This document shows positions 1-7,627 of a stretch of DNA of 10,341 bases, piece by piece. The position numbers and the translations under genes were made by a program. This stretch comes from Thermococcus sp. Lineage in GTDB: Archaea > Methanobacteriota_B > Thermococci > Thermococcales > Thermococcaceae. The notes below the pieces were generated by a model, which saw only the letters and a program-made list of their open reading frames with translations, made no database searches and was not told the DNA's origin. The stretch covers positions 1-10,341 of the forward strand of contig JAGGWM010000163.1 in NCBI GenBank assembly GCA_021157445.1, read 5' to 3'. The number at the start of each line of letters is the position of its first letter. The first letter of the stretch is position 1.

Positions 1-243
1 AAATACAAAGAACTAAAGCCGGATTTAGTCACTATGGATATCGTCATGCCGGAGATGGATGGGATTAGTGCAGTGAAAGAGATCATGAAAATAGACCCTA
101 ACGCAAAGATTATTATGATCACTGCTGTGGGTCAAGAAGCAAAGGTTATAGAAGCCCTAAAAAGCGGGGCAAAGGGGTACATTGTAAAGCCATTCCAAGC
201 TCCAAAGGTTATAGAGGAGATAAACAGAGTACTATCCTCCTAA
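1..243 (+). CDS. cheY: Chemotaxis response regulator CheY (5'-truncated by window edge)
   Basis: This is the C-terminal 80 residues of a single-domain response regulator. The frame is open from base 1, so the ATG at 34 is internal; about 40 N-terminal residues, including the acidic DD pair, lie outside the window. Visible receiver landmarks are the phospho-acceptor Asp in TMDIVMPEMDG (codon 37-39), the conserved Thr of IMITA (codon 121-123) and the Lys of VKPF (codon 187-189). The protein stops right after the receiver domain, with no output domain, as in CheY. CheY-P carries the signal from CheA to the motor; in archaea it reaches the archaellum through CheF, which is encoded at the far end of this gene run. 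The next gene, cheB, starts 13 bases after the stop. Identification as CheY rather than another stand-alone receiver rests on this che context. Confidence 0.95.
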   Translation, partial: KYKELKPDLVTMDIVMPEMDGISAVKEIMKIDPNAKIIMITAVGQEAKVIEALKSGAKGYIVKPFQAPKVIEEINRVLSS

Positions 244-256
244 TGGGGGTTTGTAA

Positions 257-1318
257 GTGAGCAGAAAAATCAGGGTGCTGGTAGTAGATGACTCACCCTT
301 TATCAGAAGAGTGCTAAAAGATATAATAAACTCGGATCCCGAGCTTGAAGTATGTGGTGAAGCCCAGAATGGTGTCGAAGCCATAGAAGCCGTTAAAACA
401 CTAAAACCCGACGTTATAACATTGGACATCGAGATGCCGCAGCTGAATGGGTTAGATGCTCTAAAATTCATAATGAGCAAATACCCTACCCCCGTGATAA
501 TGATAAGCTCTTTGACGCAAGAAGGCGCAGAAGCTACTATTAGAGCTCTAGAATATGGAGCAGTTGACTTTATTCCCAAACCTTCTTCTTATCTTTCCAC
601 AGGGATAAAAGAGCTCAGGTTTGAGATAATAGCTAAAATAAAGGAAGCTGCCAAGATACCCCCGAGATTCCTAAAATTCAGAAGAATTAGATTACTGGAA
701 TCCCAAAAGAAAATAAGAGAAAAGAAAGAGGTAGCAAAAAGCATCATTGCAATAGCCGCTTCTACCGGGGGCCCCCAATCCCTTTTGCAGGTCATACCAA
801 AACTTCCAGCCGAGATAAAATCCGGCATATTGATAGTCCAACATATGCCCCCAGGTTTTACTAAATCATTTGCCCAGAGGTTGGATAGGGTTTCAAAAAT
901 TGACGTAAAGGAAGCAGAAGATGGGGAGGTGGTGGAGGAAGGAAAAGCTTACGTAGCACCGGGAGATTTTCACATGGAAATCACCATAAGAACAGGAAAA
1001 CCCCGAATTACCTTAAATAAAAAACCCAAGATTCATGGAGTCAGACCGGCTGCAGACCCCATGATGATAAGTGCTGCAAGAGCCTTTGGCAGAAAAACCA
1101 TTGGAGTTGTTATGACCGGAATGGGAAGGGATGGTGCTCAAGGACTAGCAGAGATAAAGAAGAGAGGAGGGATAACAATAGCCCAGGACAAAGAAACTTC
1201 CATCATCTTTGGGATGCCAAAAGCCGCTATAGAATTGGGAGTTGTGGACTACATTGTTCCATTGCATAAAATAGCTGAGACAATTGTAAGAGCTGAAAAG
1301 AAGATACTTGTGAGGTGA
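257..1318 (+). CDS. cheB: Chemotaxis response regulator protein-glutamate methylesterase CheB
   Basis: CheB removes methyl groups from chemoreceptor glutamates and can deamidate receptor glutamines, acting in the cytoplasm as the adaptation enzyme. The 353-residue product has the full family architecture: an N-terminal receiver (about 4-125) with acidic pair D11/D12, phospho-acceptor D57, and K108 in a PKP motif; a basic linker (about 130-160); and a C-terminal methylesterase domain (about 161-350). The Ser-His-Asp triad can be read as S169 (AASTGGP), H196 (VQHMPPGF) and D292 (GMGRDG), with spacing close to that of enterobacterial CheB. The start is a GTG at 257 preceded by GGGGGT at 245-250, a 6-base gap; no better in-frame start lies between it and the cheY stop. 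The stop codon TGA sits inside the cheA ribosome binding site. CheA presumably phosphorylates it to activate the esterase. Confidence 0.97.
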   Translation: MSRKIRVLVVDDSPFIRRVLKDIINSDPELEVCGEAQNGVEAIEAVKTLKPDVITLDIEMPQLNGLDALKFIMSKYPTPVIMISSLTQEGAEATIRALEYGAVDFIPKPSSYLSTGIKELRFEIIAKIKEAAKIPPRFLKFRRIRLLESQKKIREKKEVAKSIIAIAASTGGPQSLLQVIPKLPAEIKSGILIVQHMPPGFTKSFAQRLDRVSKIDVKEAEDGEVVEEGKAYVAPGDFHMEITIRTGKPRITLNKKPKIHGVRPAADPMMISAARAFGRKTIGVVMTGMGRDGAQGLAEIKKRGGITIAQDKETSIIFGMPKAAIELGVVDYIVPLHKIAETIVRAEKKILVR

Positions 1319-1319
1319 T
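1312..1319 (+). promoter_or_regulatory. Ribosome binding site of cheA
   Basis: GAGGTGAT matches the archaeal anti-Shine-Dalgarno complement nearly perfectly and ends 4 bases before ATG 1324. It contains both the cheB stop (TGA, 1316-1318) and an in-frame GTG (1315). It is therefore better read as the binding site than as a start codon, and it suggests termination-reinitiation coupling of cheB and cheA. Confidence 0.7.
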
Positions 1320-1323
1320 TCTT

Positions 1324-3633
1324 ATGGAAGACCTCTCCCAATACCTTGATGAATTTTTGGCCGACGCAAGAGACAGAATCGACAGCATAAGCAATGCAGT
1401 TATATCCTTGGAGGAGATAGTAAAAAAGGGAGGAGAGGAAAGAGAAAAAAGAGATCTTATAGATCAGATATTCAGAGATGCACACACATTGAAGGGAACA
1501 GCAGCTACGATGGGATTTATGAGGCTTAGCGAAACTGCCCACAAAATGGAAAACCTCCTAGATGCAGTGAGAAATGGCGAGATTGACATAACTCCCGAAG
1601 TCGTTGATCTCGTGATAGATTTCCTTGATGCCATTGAAAAGATGATCTATGACATCGAAGCCGGTTCTGGGGATGAGAACGTCGACGTTGACCCCCTATT
1701 TGAGAAAGCTGACAAATTGTTAAAAGGTAATTCATCGAGTAAAGAAGGGAGAGAAGAAAAACCACACCAAGATAATAGCGAAAAAGAAACAACAGCCATT
1801 CATGAAGAGGTATCGCATATAGAGGGAAACAAATACCATATCAAAGTGCTCTTTCACGATGACGCTCAATTAAAAAATGTGAGGGCTTTTTTAGTTCTTA
1901 CCGATTTGGAAGAAATTGGCGAGATTATCGACACCACTCCAGAGAGAGAAATAATTGAAGAGGGAAATTTCACAGGATCCTCTCTTGAATTCACAGTTAT
2001 AACGCCCATTTCTCCGGAAGAGATAGAAAAGAAAATAACAAGACACCCCGAAGTTAAAGAAGTAGTTGTAGAGAACGTGAAAGAGAATGCTCAAGAAGAG
2101 AATCTTGAAGAAAAGGTAAACGAATACACAATAAAAATTACAATGGAGAAGGAAGCTCCGCTAAAGGGAGTGAGGAGTTTTCTTATAGTGCAGGACCTAA
2201 AGAAGATAGGCAATCTAAAAAAGGTCTTCCCAGAACCCGACAAACTAGAAAAAGAGGAGCTTATTGAAGGAAAAGATTTTGTAGTCTTACTGCACACAAA
2301 TGAGAATAAAGACAATATAAAACAGTTGATACTAAAGCATCCAGATGTTGAAAAAGTGGAAATTCTTGAAGGAAATAAACTTAGTGAATTCCACCCCGCA
2401 GATAAAAACAAAGCAGATAAAAGCGAAATAAAAAAGCCAACGCCACAAAGTAGCCCAGAAAGAAAAGTAAAAATTTCTAAAATGATAAAAGTTGACGTTG
2501 TTCACTTAGACAAACTGATGAACCTTGTGGGAGAACTTGTTATTAACAGGGGCAGACTTGAACAAATTGCCGAGAGGCTGGGGGATAGAGAACTTCTAGA
2601 AACCCTATCAACAACTTCCCATCTCATGACAGAACTTCAAGATGAAATAATGAAAATGCGCCTTACGCCCGTTGCGGAGGTCTTCAACAAATTCCCAAGA
2701 ATGGTAAGAAAGCTTGCAAAGGAGCTCGGTAAAGAAGTGGAGTTTACTATGGAAGGCAGCGACATAGAAGTTGATAGAACCATCTTGGACAAATTGGGAG
2801 ATGTTCTGGTACATCTTCTCAGGAACGCTGTAGATCACGGGATTGAACCTCCGGAAGAAAGGATAGCAAAAGGAAAGCCAAGAGCTGGCAAAGTGGAGCT
2901 TATAGCAAGAAGAGAAAAAAGCCATATTTTAATCATAGTTAGAGATGATGGTAGAGGAATAGACCCTGAAAAAGTCAAAAAGAAAGCTATTGAGAAAGGT
3001 CTTATTTCGCCTGAACAAGCTGCAGAAATGCGCCCTGAAGAAGCAATAAACCTTATCTTCCTGCCGGGATTCAGCACTGCTGAAAAAGTCACCGATGTTT
3101 CTGGAAGAGGAGTTGGAATGGACGTTGTTCAAGACGTGATAAAAACCCTCAATGGAAGTATAAGTGTAAAAAGTGAGGTTGGAAAAGGAACAACCTTTAT
3201 TCTAAAGCTACCAATAAGCATGGCCATAATACAGGCTCTGCTTGTAAGAATAAGTAATGAAACCTATGCAATACCTATAAACAACATCTTAGAAACCATC
3301 GACATAAAGCAAAGCAAACTAAAGAGTATAGGAGGAAAGAAAGTAATAGTTCTCAGGGACGAAATCATTCCGGTATTCATGCTCCATGAACTCTTTGGAG
3401 TTGATTACCTTGAGAAGGACAAGTTCCCGGCAATAGTTGTAGATCTGGGAGCTCAAAAAGTAGCCATAGGCGTTGATGAGCTTCTCAACAAGAAGGATAT
3501 TGTCATAAAATCCCTTGGAAAAATGCTATCAAACGTCAAGGGGTTTGCTGGGGCCACAATTCTCGGAGATGGCAGAGTAGTGTTGATAATAGATATAAAC
3601 AGCCTCTTTGGAGGGATTTCGGGTGGATTATGA
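1324..3633 (+). CDS. cheA: Chemotaxis histidine kinase CheA with two P2-type domains
   Basis: CheA autophosphorylates under receptor control and passes phosphate to CheY and CheB. Domains in this 769-residue reading are: P1 phosphotransfer (about 1-110; phospho-His H54 in AHTLKG); a charged linker; two consecutive P2-like response-regulator-docking domains (about 169-252 and 266-350); a second polar linker (about 351-385); P3 dimerisation (about 388-450); P4 ATPase with N box (HLLRNAVDHG, H497/N501), G1 (DDGRGID, 541-547), F box (LPGFST, 580-585) and G2 (GRGVGMD, 594-600); and a CheW-like P5 domain (about 635-769). All catalytic motifs look intact. I prefer ATG 1324, placed 4 bases after GAGGTGAT, over GTG 1315, which lies inside that site and would add three residues. 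The 3' end overlaps the start of the first cheC. The doubled P2 makes it longer than a one-P2 CheA. Confidence 0.97.
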   Translation: MEDLSQYLDEFLADARDRIDSISNAVISLEEIVKKGGEEREKRDLIDQIFRDAHTLKGTAATMGFMRLSETAHKMENLLDAVRNGEIDITPEVVDLVIDFLDAIEKMIYDIEAGSGDENVDVDPLFEKADKLLKGNSSSKEGREEKPHQDNSEKETTAIHEEVSHIEGNKYHIKVLFHDDAQLKNVRAFLVLTDLEEIGEIIDTTPEREIIEEGNFTGSSLEFTVITPISPEEIEKKITRHPEVKEVVVENVKENAQEENLEEKVNEYTIKITMEKEAPLKGVRSFLIVQDLKKIGNLKKVFPEPDKLEKEELIEGKDFVVLLHTNENKDNIKQLILKHPDVEKVEILEGNKLSEFHPADKNKADKSEIKKPTPQSSPERKVKISKMIKVDVVHLDKLMNLVGELVINRGRLEQIAERLGDRELLETLSTTSHLMTELQDEIMKMRLTPVAEVFNKFPRMVRKLAKELGKEVEFTMEGSDIEVDRTILDKLGDVLVHLLRNAVDHGIEPPEERIAKGKPRAGKVELIARREKSHILIIVRDDGRGIDPEKVKKKAIEKGLISPEQAAEMRPEEAINLIFLPGFSTAEKVTDVSGRGVGMDVVQDVIKTLNGSISVKSEVGKGTTFILKLPISMAIIQALLVRISNETYAIPINNILETIDIKQSKLKSIGGKKVIVLRDEIIPVFMLHELFGVDYLEKDKFPAIVVDLGAQKVAIGVDELLNKKDIVIKSLGKMLSNVKGFAGATILGDGRVVLIIDINSLFGGISGGL
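1828..2373 (+). repeat. Tandem P2-domain duplication within cheA
   Basis: Two consecutive units of about 84 codons (1828-2079 and 2119-2373) encode related domains joined by a 13-residue acidic linker. They align through N-x-Y-x-I-K near the start, LKNVRAFLVLTDL against LKGVRSFLIVQDL, then EIG against KIG, and RHPEVKEV against KHPDVEKV at the end. The pattern is that of the Thermotoga/Bacillus-type CheA P2 domain, which binds CheY or CheB. The copies are diverged at both protein and DNA level, so this is an old duplication and not a recent repeat. Confidence 0.8.
3610..3616 (+). promoter_or_regulatory. Ribosome binding site of first cheC, inside cheA
   Basis: GGAGGGA lies within the last codons of cheA, 6 bases before the GTG at 3623. 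It decides the start: an upstream in-frame TTG at 3608 overlaps this site and has no comparable binding sequence ahead of it. Confidence 0.6.
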
Positions 3634-4243
3634 GGAATATCTCAAGAATCTGGGAGAATTAGAAAAAAGTGCTCTTTTGGAAACTTTCAATATAGGCGCC
3701 TCCCACGCAGCAGATGCCCTCAGCCGGATGATCAACAAACCCGTTAGCATAAACGTCCCAAATATGAAAATAAGTGCAATAAAGCATCTTCCAGCAGAAG
3801 TTGGAGAAGATATTAAGGTTATCGTGTATGTGGGGCTTGGAGGGGATTTCAACAGCCATGCATTTTTTGTGACGGACCTTCAGGATGCTATGAAAGTGTA
3901 TGACATAATGTTGGGTCAAGAAATAGGAAGTACAAAAGACATGGATGAGATGGCAAAATCCGCAATAACGGAAATCGGAAACATCCTTATTTCGGCATTC
4001 GCCAATGCCCTCTCACAGTTTTTAGGAATAGTAATTGAACAGACCCCTCCGCAGCTTGCTATAGAGTTCCTTCCTGCAGTGCTCGACCTTGCAATAGCAG
4101 ATGTTGCACAATATTGTGATTACGTGATTTTAATCGGAACCAGCATCTCAGTAGATGAAATAGAATTTCACGAGAATTTCTTCATAGTACCCCATGTTGA
4201 AGATATGAAAAAAATCATCAACAAACTAATGGAGGGATTGTAA
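3623..4243 (+). CDS. cheC: CheY-P phosphatase CheC, first paralogue
   Basis: This 206-residue protein belongs to the CheC/FliY/CheX phosphatase family, which dephosphorylates CheY-P and, in CheC, also binds CheD. It shows the internal pseudo-twofold symmetry of CheC, with both helix motifs ExxN present: E20/N23 (LLETFNIGAS) and E117/N120 (ITEIGNILIS), each preceded by an S-A pair. The second is followed by the family Pro (EQTPPQL). Length is normal for CheC and no membrane segment is seen. I chose GTG 3623 because GGAGGGA lies 6 bases ahead; TTG 3608 would add five residues (211 in total). The gene overlaps the cheA 3' end by 11 bases, and its TAA shares one base with the next ATG (TAATG). 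With a second cheC and cheD directly downstream, a CheC-CheD adaptation module is likely. Confidence 0.93.
   Translation: MDYEEYLKNLGELEKSALLETFNIGASHAADALSRMINKPVSINVPNMKISAIKHLPAEVGEDIKVIVYVGLGGDFNSHAFFVTDLQDAMKVYDIMLGQEIGSTKDMDEMAKSAITEIGNILISAFANALSQFLGIVIEQTPPQLAIEFLPAVLDLAIADVAQYCDYVILIGTSISVDEIEFHENFFIVPHVEDMKKIINKLMEGL
4231..4237 (+). promoter_or_regulatory. Ribosome binding site of second cheC
   Basis: GGAGGGA at the 3' end of the first cheC is followed after 5 bases by ATG 4243, which overlaps the preceding stop in TAATG. This points to translational coupling of the two paralogues. Confidence 0.6.
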
Positions 4244-4857
4244 TGAAGCTTTCAGAATGGGGAAAGGACATTTTTAGGGAAGCCTCGAACATTGCAATTT
4301 CCCATGGGCTAACGTCTCTCTCTCAAATGCTCGGCGGGCCCATAGAAATAGAAGTGCCAGAGGTGTATATGATAAAAAGGGCAGAATTTCTTAAAACTCT
4401 TGCAGAAAACGGAATATCCAAAAGCTTTGTCGTCATGTTTAACATTACGGAAGGATTAAAGGGCCTCGCAATTCTTCAGTTCCCTCAGGCAAGTGCAACA
4501 GCTTTAGCAGCAGCACTCATGGGGCTTGACCCATCTCAGATAAAAGAACTCGATGAGATGGGCAAATCAGCAATCATGGAAGTTGGTAATATATTGATTT
4601 CAGTGTACACCGACATTCTTTCAACATTAATAGGAGAATCAGTCTCGTTAACTCCCCCTATTCCTGCGTCAACTCTCTACGACGTAGAAAAAGAACTGGC
4701 TTCTGGAGAGCTAAAGGACATAGAAGATATTGTCATGTTCAAAAACAAGTTCAAAAAAACTGAATTAGGCATAGAGAGCTACTTTTACCTGGTACCAACC
4801 CAAGATTCACTTGAGAAGATAATATCACGCTTAGAAAAAGAAGTCAAAGAGGGATGA
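4243..4857 (+). CDS. cheC: CheY-P phosphatase CheC, second paralogue
   Basis: This 204-residue protein is a diverged paralogue of the gene just upstream, with the same two-motif CheC layout. The first phosphatase site is E13/N16 (FREASNIAIS) and the second is E113/N116 (IMEVGNILIS), followed by LTPP. Numbering and spacing are very close to Bacillus CheC, where the two sites are also near residues 13-16 and 112-115. The central stretch (about 60-100) contains an AILQFP strand and an Ala-rich helix typical of the family. There is no signal peptide or membrane segment. Two CheC copies next to cheD suggest division of labour, one copy perhaps mainly phosphatase and the other mainly CheD partner, but the motifs do not show which. 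The stop overlaps the cheD start (ATGA). Confidence 0.93.
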   Translation: MKLSEWGKDIFREASNIAISHGLTSLSQMLGGPIEIEVPEVYMIKRAEFLKTLAENGISKSFVVMFNITEGLKGLAILQFPQASATALAAALMGLDPSQIKELDEMGKSAIMEVGNILISVYTDILSTLIGESVSLTPPIPASTLYDVEKELASGELKDIEDIVMFKNKFKKTELGIESYFYLVPTQDSLEKIISRLEKEVKEG

Positions 4858-5348
4858 TCTTGGAGGAAATAAAAGTGGGAATTGGAGACTACGCTGTGAG
4901 TAAAGCGAAGGGGGTGATAACTACATACGGGTTAGGGTCATGTGTAGGGATAACGCTCTACGATCCGGTTACCAAAGCTGGGGGAATGCTACATGCTTTG
5001 CTCCCAGAGGCAAAGTACTATGAAAACAAGGGAAATCCAGCAAAATACGTGGACACGGGGCTGGAGTTGCTCCTTAAAGATTTGGCAAAGCTAGGTGCAA
5101 TCAAAAGAAGGCTAGAAGCAAAGATCTTTGGAGGAGGCCATATTTTTGAAAATGTCACAAATGAAAATCTCATGATAGGTAAAAGAAACGTTGAAACTGC
5201 AAAAAGAGAACTAAAACGACACAAAATCAAGATTGTTGTCGAGGACACCGGAGGAAACGGGGGAAGAACGATCTCCCTGAATCTTGAGACCGGAAAGGTG
5301 AAAGTAAGGAAGGTTTCAAACGGGAAAGTATTAGAAAAAATAGTCTAG
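4854..5348 (+). CDS. cheD: Chemoreceptor glutamine deamidase CheD
   Basis: CheD deamidates receptor glutamines to glutamates and forms a complex with CheC that modulates CheC phosphatase activity. The 164-residue product shows the family active site: nucleophile C30 in GLGSCVGI, H47 in GMLHALLPE, and T24 six residues before the Cys. The Thr-Cys and Cys-His spacings equal those of Thermotoga CheD as I recall them (T21, C27, H44). Other family signatures are [20 protein letters not shown] and the C-terminal [10 protein letters not shown]. The start is uncertain. ATG 4854 overlaps the cheC stop and keeps the first strand ([11 protein letters not shown]), but has its purines directly adjacent. 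A GTG at 4875 has GGAGG 8 bases ahead and would give a protein seven residues shorter. I list the longer form. Direct adjacency to two cheC genes and mcp fits its role. Confidence 0.95.
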   Translation: MILEEIKVGIGDYAVSKAKGVITTYGLGSCVGITLYDPVTKAGGMLHALLPEAKYYENKGNPAKYVDTGLELLLKDLAKLGAIKRRLEAKIFGGGHIFENVTNENLMIGKRNVETAKRELKRHKIKIVVEDTGGNGGRTISLNLETGKVKVRKVSNGKVLEKIV

Positions 5349-5356
5349 GAGGGTGA
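5348..5356 (+). promoter_or_regulatory. Ribosome binding site of mcp
   Basis: GGAGGGTGA starts on the last base of the cheD stop codon and ends 5 bases before ATG 5362. An in-frame GTG at 5353 is part of this site, so the ATG is the likelier start. Confidence 0.65.
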
Positions 5357-5361
5357 AAAAG

Positions 5362-7593
5362 ATGCAGTTTAAGAAGAAAATAATACTACCTAATATTGTT
5401 GGAATAATTGTTTTAATAGTAGTATTCAGCGGAATGATGTTTTATGCAGAAGATCAAATGGGCGATAATATTGTAAAGGAGCTTCTAGAACCAACAATTC
5501 AGCAGTCGGGTGAACTAAGCAAGGAAATCGCTTACGGGGTGGCCAAGAGTTTTGAAGGATTTTTTGACGGAATTGAAGGTTTAGGAAAAGTTGCTTCCGA
5601 TGCGGTTATTCAAACCAATAAAGAGTATACGAAAAATGACCCAAGGTATAAAGCAGTTCTTTTAAATCGTTTTAAGTCAATAGCAGCAGCTGACACAAGA
5701 ATAAGCAATGTATACTTTGGAGACGTAGAAGGGAATATGTTCATATATCCAGAGCAGGAGCTTCCAGAGGGGTATGACCCAAGAGTCAGGCCCTGGTATC
5801 AAGCTGCTGCAAATACCGGAAAAGGGGTATGGACCGACCCATATGAGGATGCCTCGACAGGAAAATGGGTAGTAACTTACGCTGTTCCAGTCTACGAAAA
5901 CGGCAAATTAATTGGCGTCCTCGGGATTGATGTATATATAGATGCTCTTGTTCAAGAAGCTCTTAAAATAAAGGTTGGAGAAACTGGATATATTGCGGTT
6001 ATGAATAAAGATGGATTGACTCTTATTCATCCAAAGGAAGAATATATAATGAAGCTGAATGTAATGAACGAACCAGATTTGAAGCCTCTGGCAGACGCCA
6101 TAAGAAGTGGACAGGAAAGGGGATTTGTAAGTTACGAATGGAAAGACCTAAATGGAAACACTATTGAAAAAGTAGCAGGTTTCAGCAGAATCAAGAACAC
6201 TGGCTGGGTTGTTTTCGCAATAACCAATGTAGATGAAGTGGCAGCTCCTCTGTATAAAGCCATGAACAATGTACAAGAGGCATTAAAAGATACCATATTT
6301 CTAACTGTTGTAATGGCTCTCTTAGCCGGGGTAGTAGCAGTAGTAGTGTCATACAAAACCATTTCCTCGGCTCTCAAGCCTCTTGAAGTACTTAGGACAG
6401 CGGCAAATGCATTAGCAGAGGGAAGACTAAGTGAAGTAAAGGCAAAACTCAGCGGAATACGGTACCTTGAGGAGGACGAAATTGGGGCATTATTAAAAGC
6501 ATTCGAAGCGGTCTCTCAAGATGTAGTGGGAACTCTGCAGGAAATAACCAAAAAACTAGAACGCTTAGCACAGGGTGATTTGAGCAATGGACTAAGTTTA
6601 GAAGCAAGAGGAGAGCTCATGCAGGTTGTGAACTCTGTTAAGAAGATGAACGAGGACATGAAGGAGCTCATAGGCGGCATACTAGAAGTCACCGATGCAC
6701 TTGAAAAGAAGGCCAATGTTTTGACTCAAATTGCCAGTGACGTTACCGAGGCTATCAATCAAGTAAACGAGGCAGTGCAGCAGGTAAGCCACGAAGCACA
6801 AAGACAACAAGAAAGCATCAATGAGATAACCGAAGGAGTGAGATTAGTTGCAGATGTGAACCAAGAAGCTGTCGAAACTATGGAAGAGTTTGAAAAGGCT
6901 GTAAATGAAGTCGTTACTATAGCAGAGGAAGGAAAAGCAAAAGGGGAAGCTTCTGCTGAGCAGATAGAGAGCATAGAACAGACAATGAGAACCATTGAAA
7001 GTGCTGTAAGCAAAGTAAACGAGATGAGCAAGCGTATTGAAGAAATCACAAACGTTATTACAAGTATCGCTGAACAAACTAATTTATTGGCTTTGAATGC
7101 TGCTATTGAAGCTGCAAGAGCCGGTGAAGCTGGAAGAGGATTCGCAGTTGTCGCTCAAGAGATTAGAAATCTTGCAGAAGAGAGCAAAAAGGCCGCTGAT
7201 GATATAAAAGAGATAATTAACACGATGACAGAAGAAGTAAACGACGCCGTTGAAGCTACAAAGAGTGGAGTAGCAGTCGTAGAAGAATCCTCAGGAAAGC
7301 TAAAGGAAACTGCTCAATATTTAACAACCATAGCCGAACTCATACAGGATACCGGGTCAAGGTTAACACAAGTCAAAGAACAGATTCTCAGAACACGTGA
7401 AGAGCTCGATAAATCTCTGAAAGAGCTTGAAAACTTGGCTGCAAGTGCCGAAGAAACCACCGCCAGCGCCGAGGAAGTAAGCTCCGCCGTTGAGGAACAA
7501 ACTGCCGCAATAGAAGAGCTTAAACGTGCGGCTGAGGATCTAATGAACATGGTCCGTACGCTCGGAGATAGGGTCTCCAGATTTAGGCTTTGA
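5362..7593 (+). CDS. Methyl-accepting chemotaxis protein with dCache sensor domain
   Basis: This is a transmembrane chemoreceptor of 743 residues. In order: a short basic N-terminus; membrane segment 1 (about 8-29); an extracellular double-Cache domain (about 30-305); membrane segment 2 (about 311-333); a HAMP domain (about 337-387) and a second HAMP-like segment (about 392-440); and the cytoplasmic signalling hairpin with the conserved tip [29 protein letters not shown] core (571-595, tip near E589). The membrane-distal dCache module carries Y138, R143, W145, Y146, Y161 and D190, the spacing of the amino-acid-sensing dCache_1AA motif. Three heptad-spaced methylation-type sites (EE pairs 697/698, 704/705, 711/712) lie on the C-terminal arm. 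About 154 residues separate tip and C-terminus, consistent with the 44-heptad class. There is no C-terminal NWETF-like tether. It lies 13 bases after cheD; this one receptor is inside the che operon, and others probably exist elsewhere. Confidence 0.96.
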   Translation: MQFKKKIILPNIVGIIVLIVVFSGMMFYAEDQMGDNIVKELLEPTIQQSGELSKEIAYGVAKSFEGFFDGIEGLGKVASDAVIQTNKEYTKNDPRYKAVLLNRFKSIAAADTRISNVYFGDVEGNMFIYPEQELPEGYDPRVRPWYQAAANTGKGVWTDPYEDASTGKWVVTYAVPVYENGKLIGVLGIDVYIDALVQEALKIKVGETGYIAVMNKDGLTLIHPKEEYIMKLNVMNEPDLKPLADAIRSGQERGFVSYEWKDLNGNTIEKVAGFSRIKNTGWVVFAITNVDEVAAPLYKAMNNVQEALKDTIFLTVVMALLAGVVAVVVSYKTISSALKPLEVLRTAANALAEGRLSEVKAKLSGIRYLEEDEIGALLKAFEAVSQDVVGTLQEITKKLERLAQGDLSNGLSLEARGELMQVVNSVKKMNEDMKELIGGILEVTDALEKKANVLTQIASDVTEAINQVNEAVQQVSHEAQRQQESINEITEGVRLVADVNQEAVETMEEFEKAVNEVVTIAEEGKAKGEASAEQIESIEQTMRTIESAVSKVNEMSKRIEEITNVITSIAEQTNLLALNAAIEAARAGEAGRGFAVVAQEIRNLAEESKKAADDIKEIINTMTEEVNDAVEATKSGVAVVEESSGKLKETAQYLTTIAELIQDTGSRLTQVKEQILRTREELDKSLKELENLAASAEETTASAEEVSSAVEEQTAAIEELKRAAEDLMNMVRTLGDRVSRFRL

Positions 7594-7627
7594 TGCTTCC
7601 TTTAAATTTTTACTTGGGGGGATTCAA
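7594..7627 (+). other. Only longer intercistronic spacer of the operon, with ribosome binding site
   Basis: This spacer of 34 bases between mcp and the next gene holds a T-rich stretch, TTTAAATTTTTA (7601-7612), and then GGGGGGAT (7616-7623), a ribosome binding site 4 bases before ATG 7628. The T-rich run could be a weak archaeal terminator or a TATA-like element. There is no purine-rich BRE in front of it, and a TATA box here would put the transcript start at or inside the next gene's start codon, so a promoter is unlikely. Confidence 0.4.

Noticed and set aside
34..243. ATG at 34 as the start of a short 69-residue gene
   Set aside because: The frame is open back to base 1 and encodes receiver-domain sequence ahead of the ATG; the phospho-acceptor site follows at once, so this is an internal Met of a truncated CheY.
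1740..1830. Low-complexity A-rich stretch in cheA as a possible frameshift or disrupted region
   Set aside because: The frame continues without interruption; the Lys/Glu-rich sequence is a normal flexible linker between P1 and P2.
7601..7612. TTTAAATTTTTA as an archaeal TATA box for a second promoter
   Set aside because: There is no BRE purines upstream, and the expected transcript start about 25 bases downstream would fall at or past the start codon at 7628 and lose the strong ribosome binding site.
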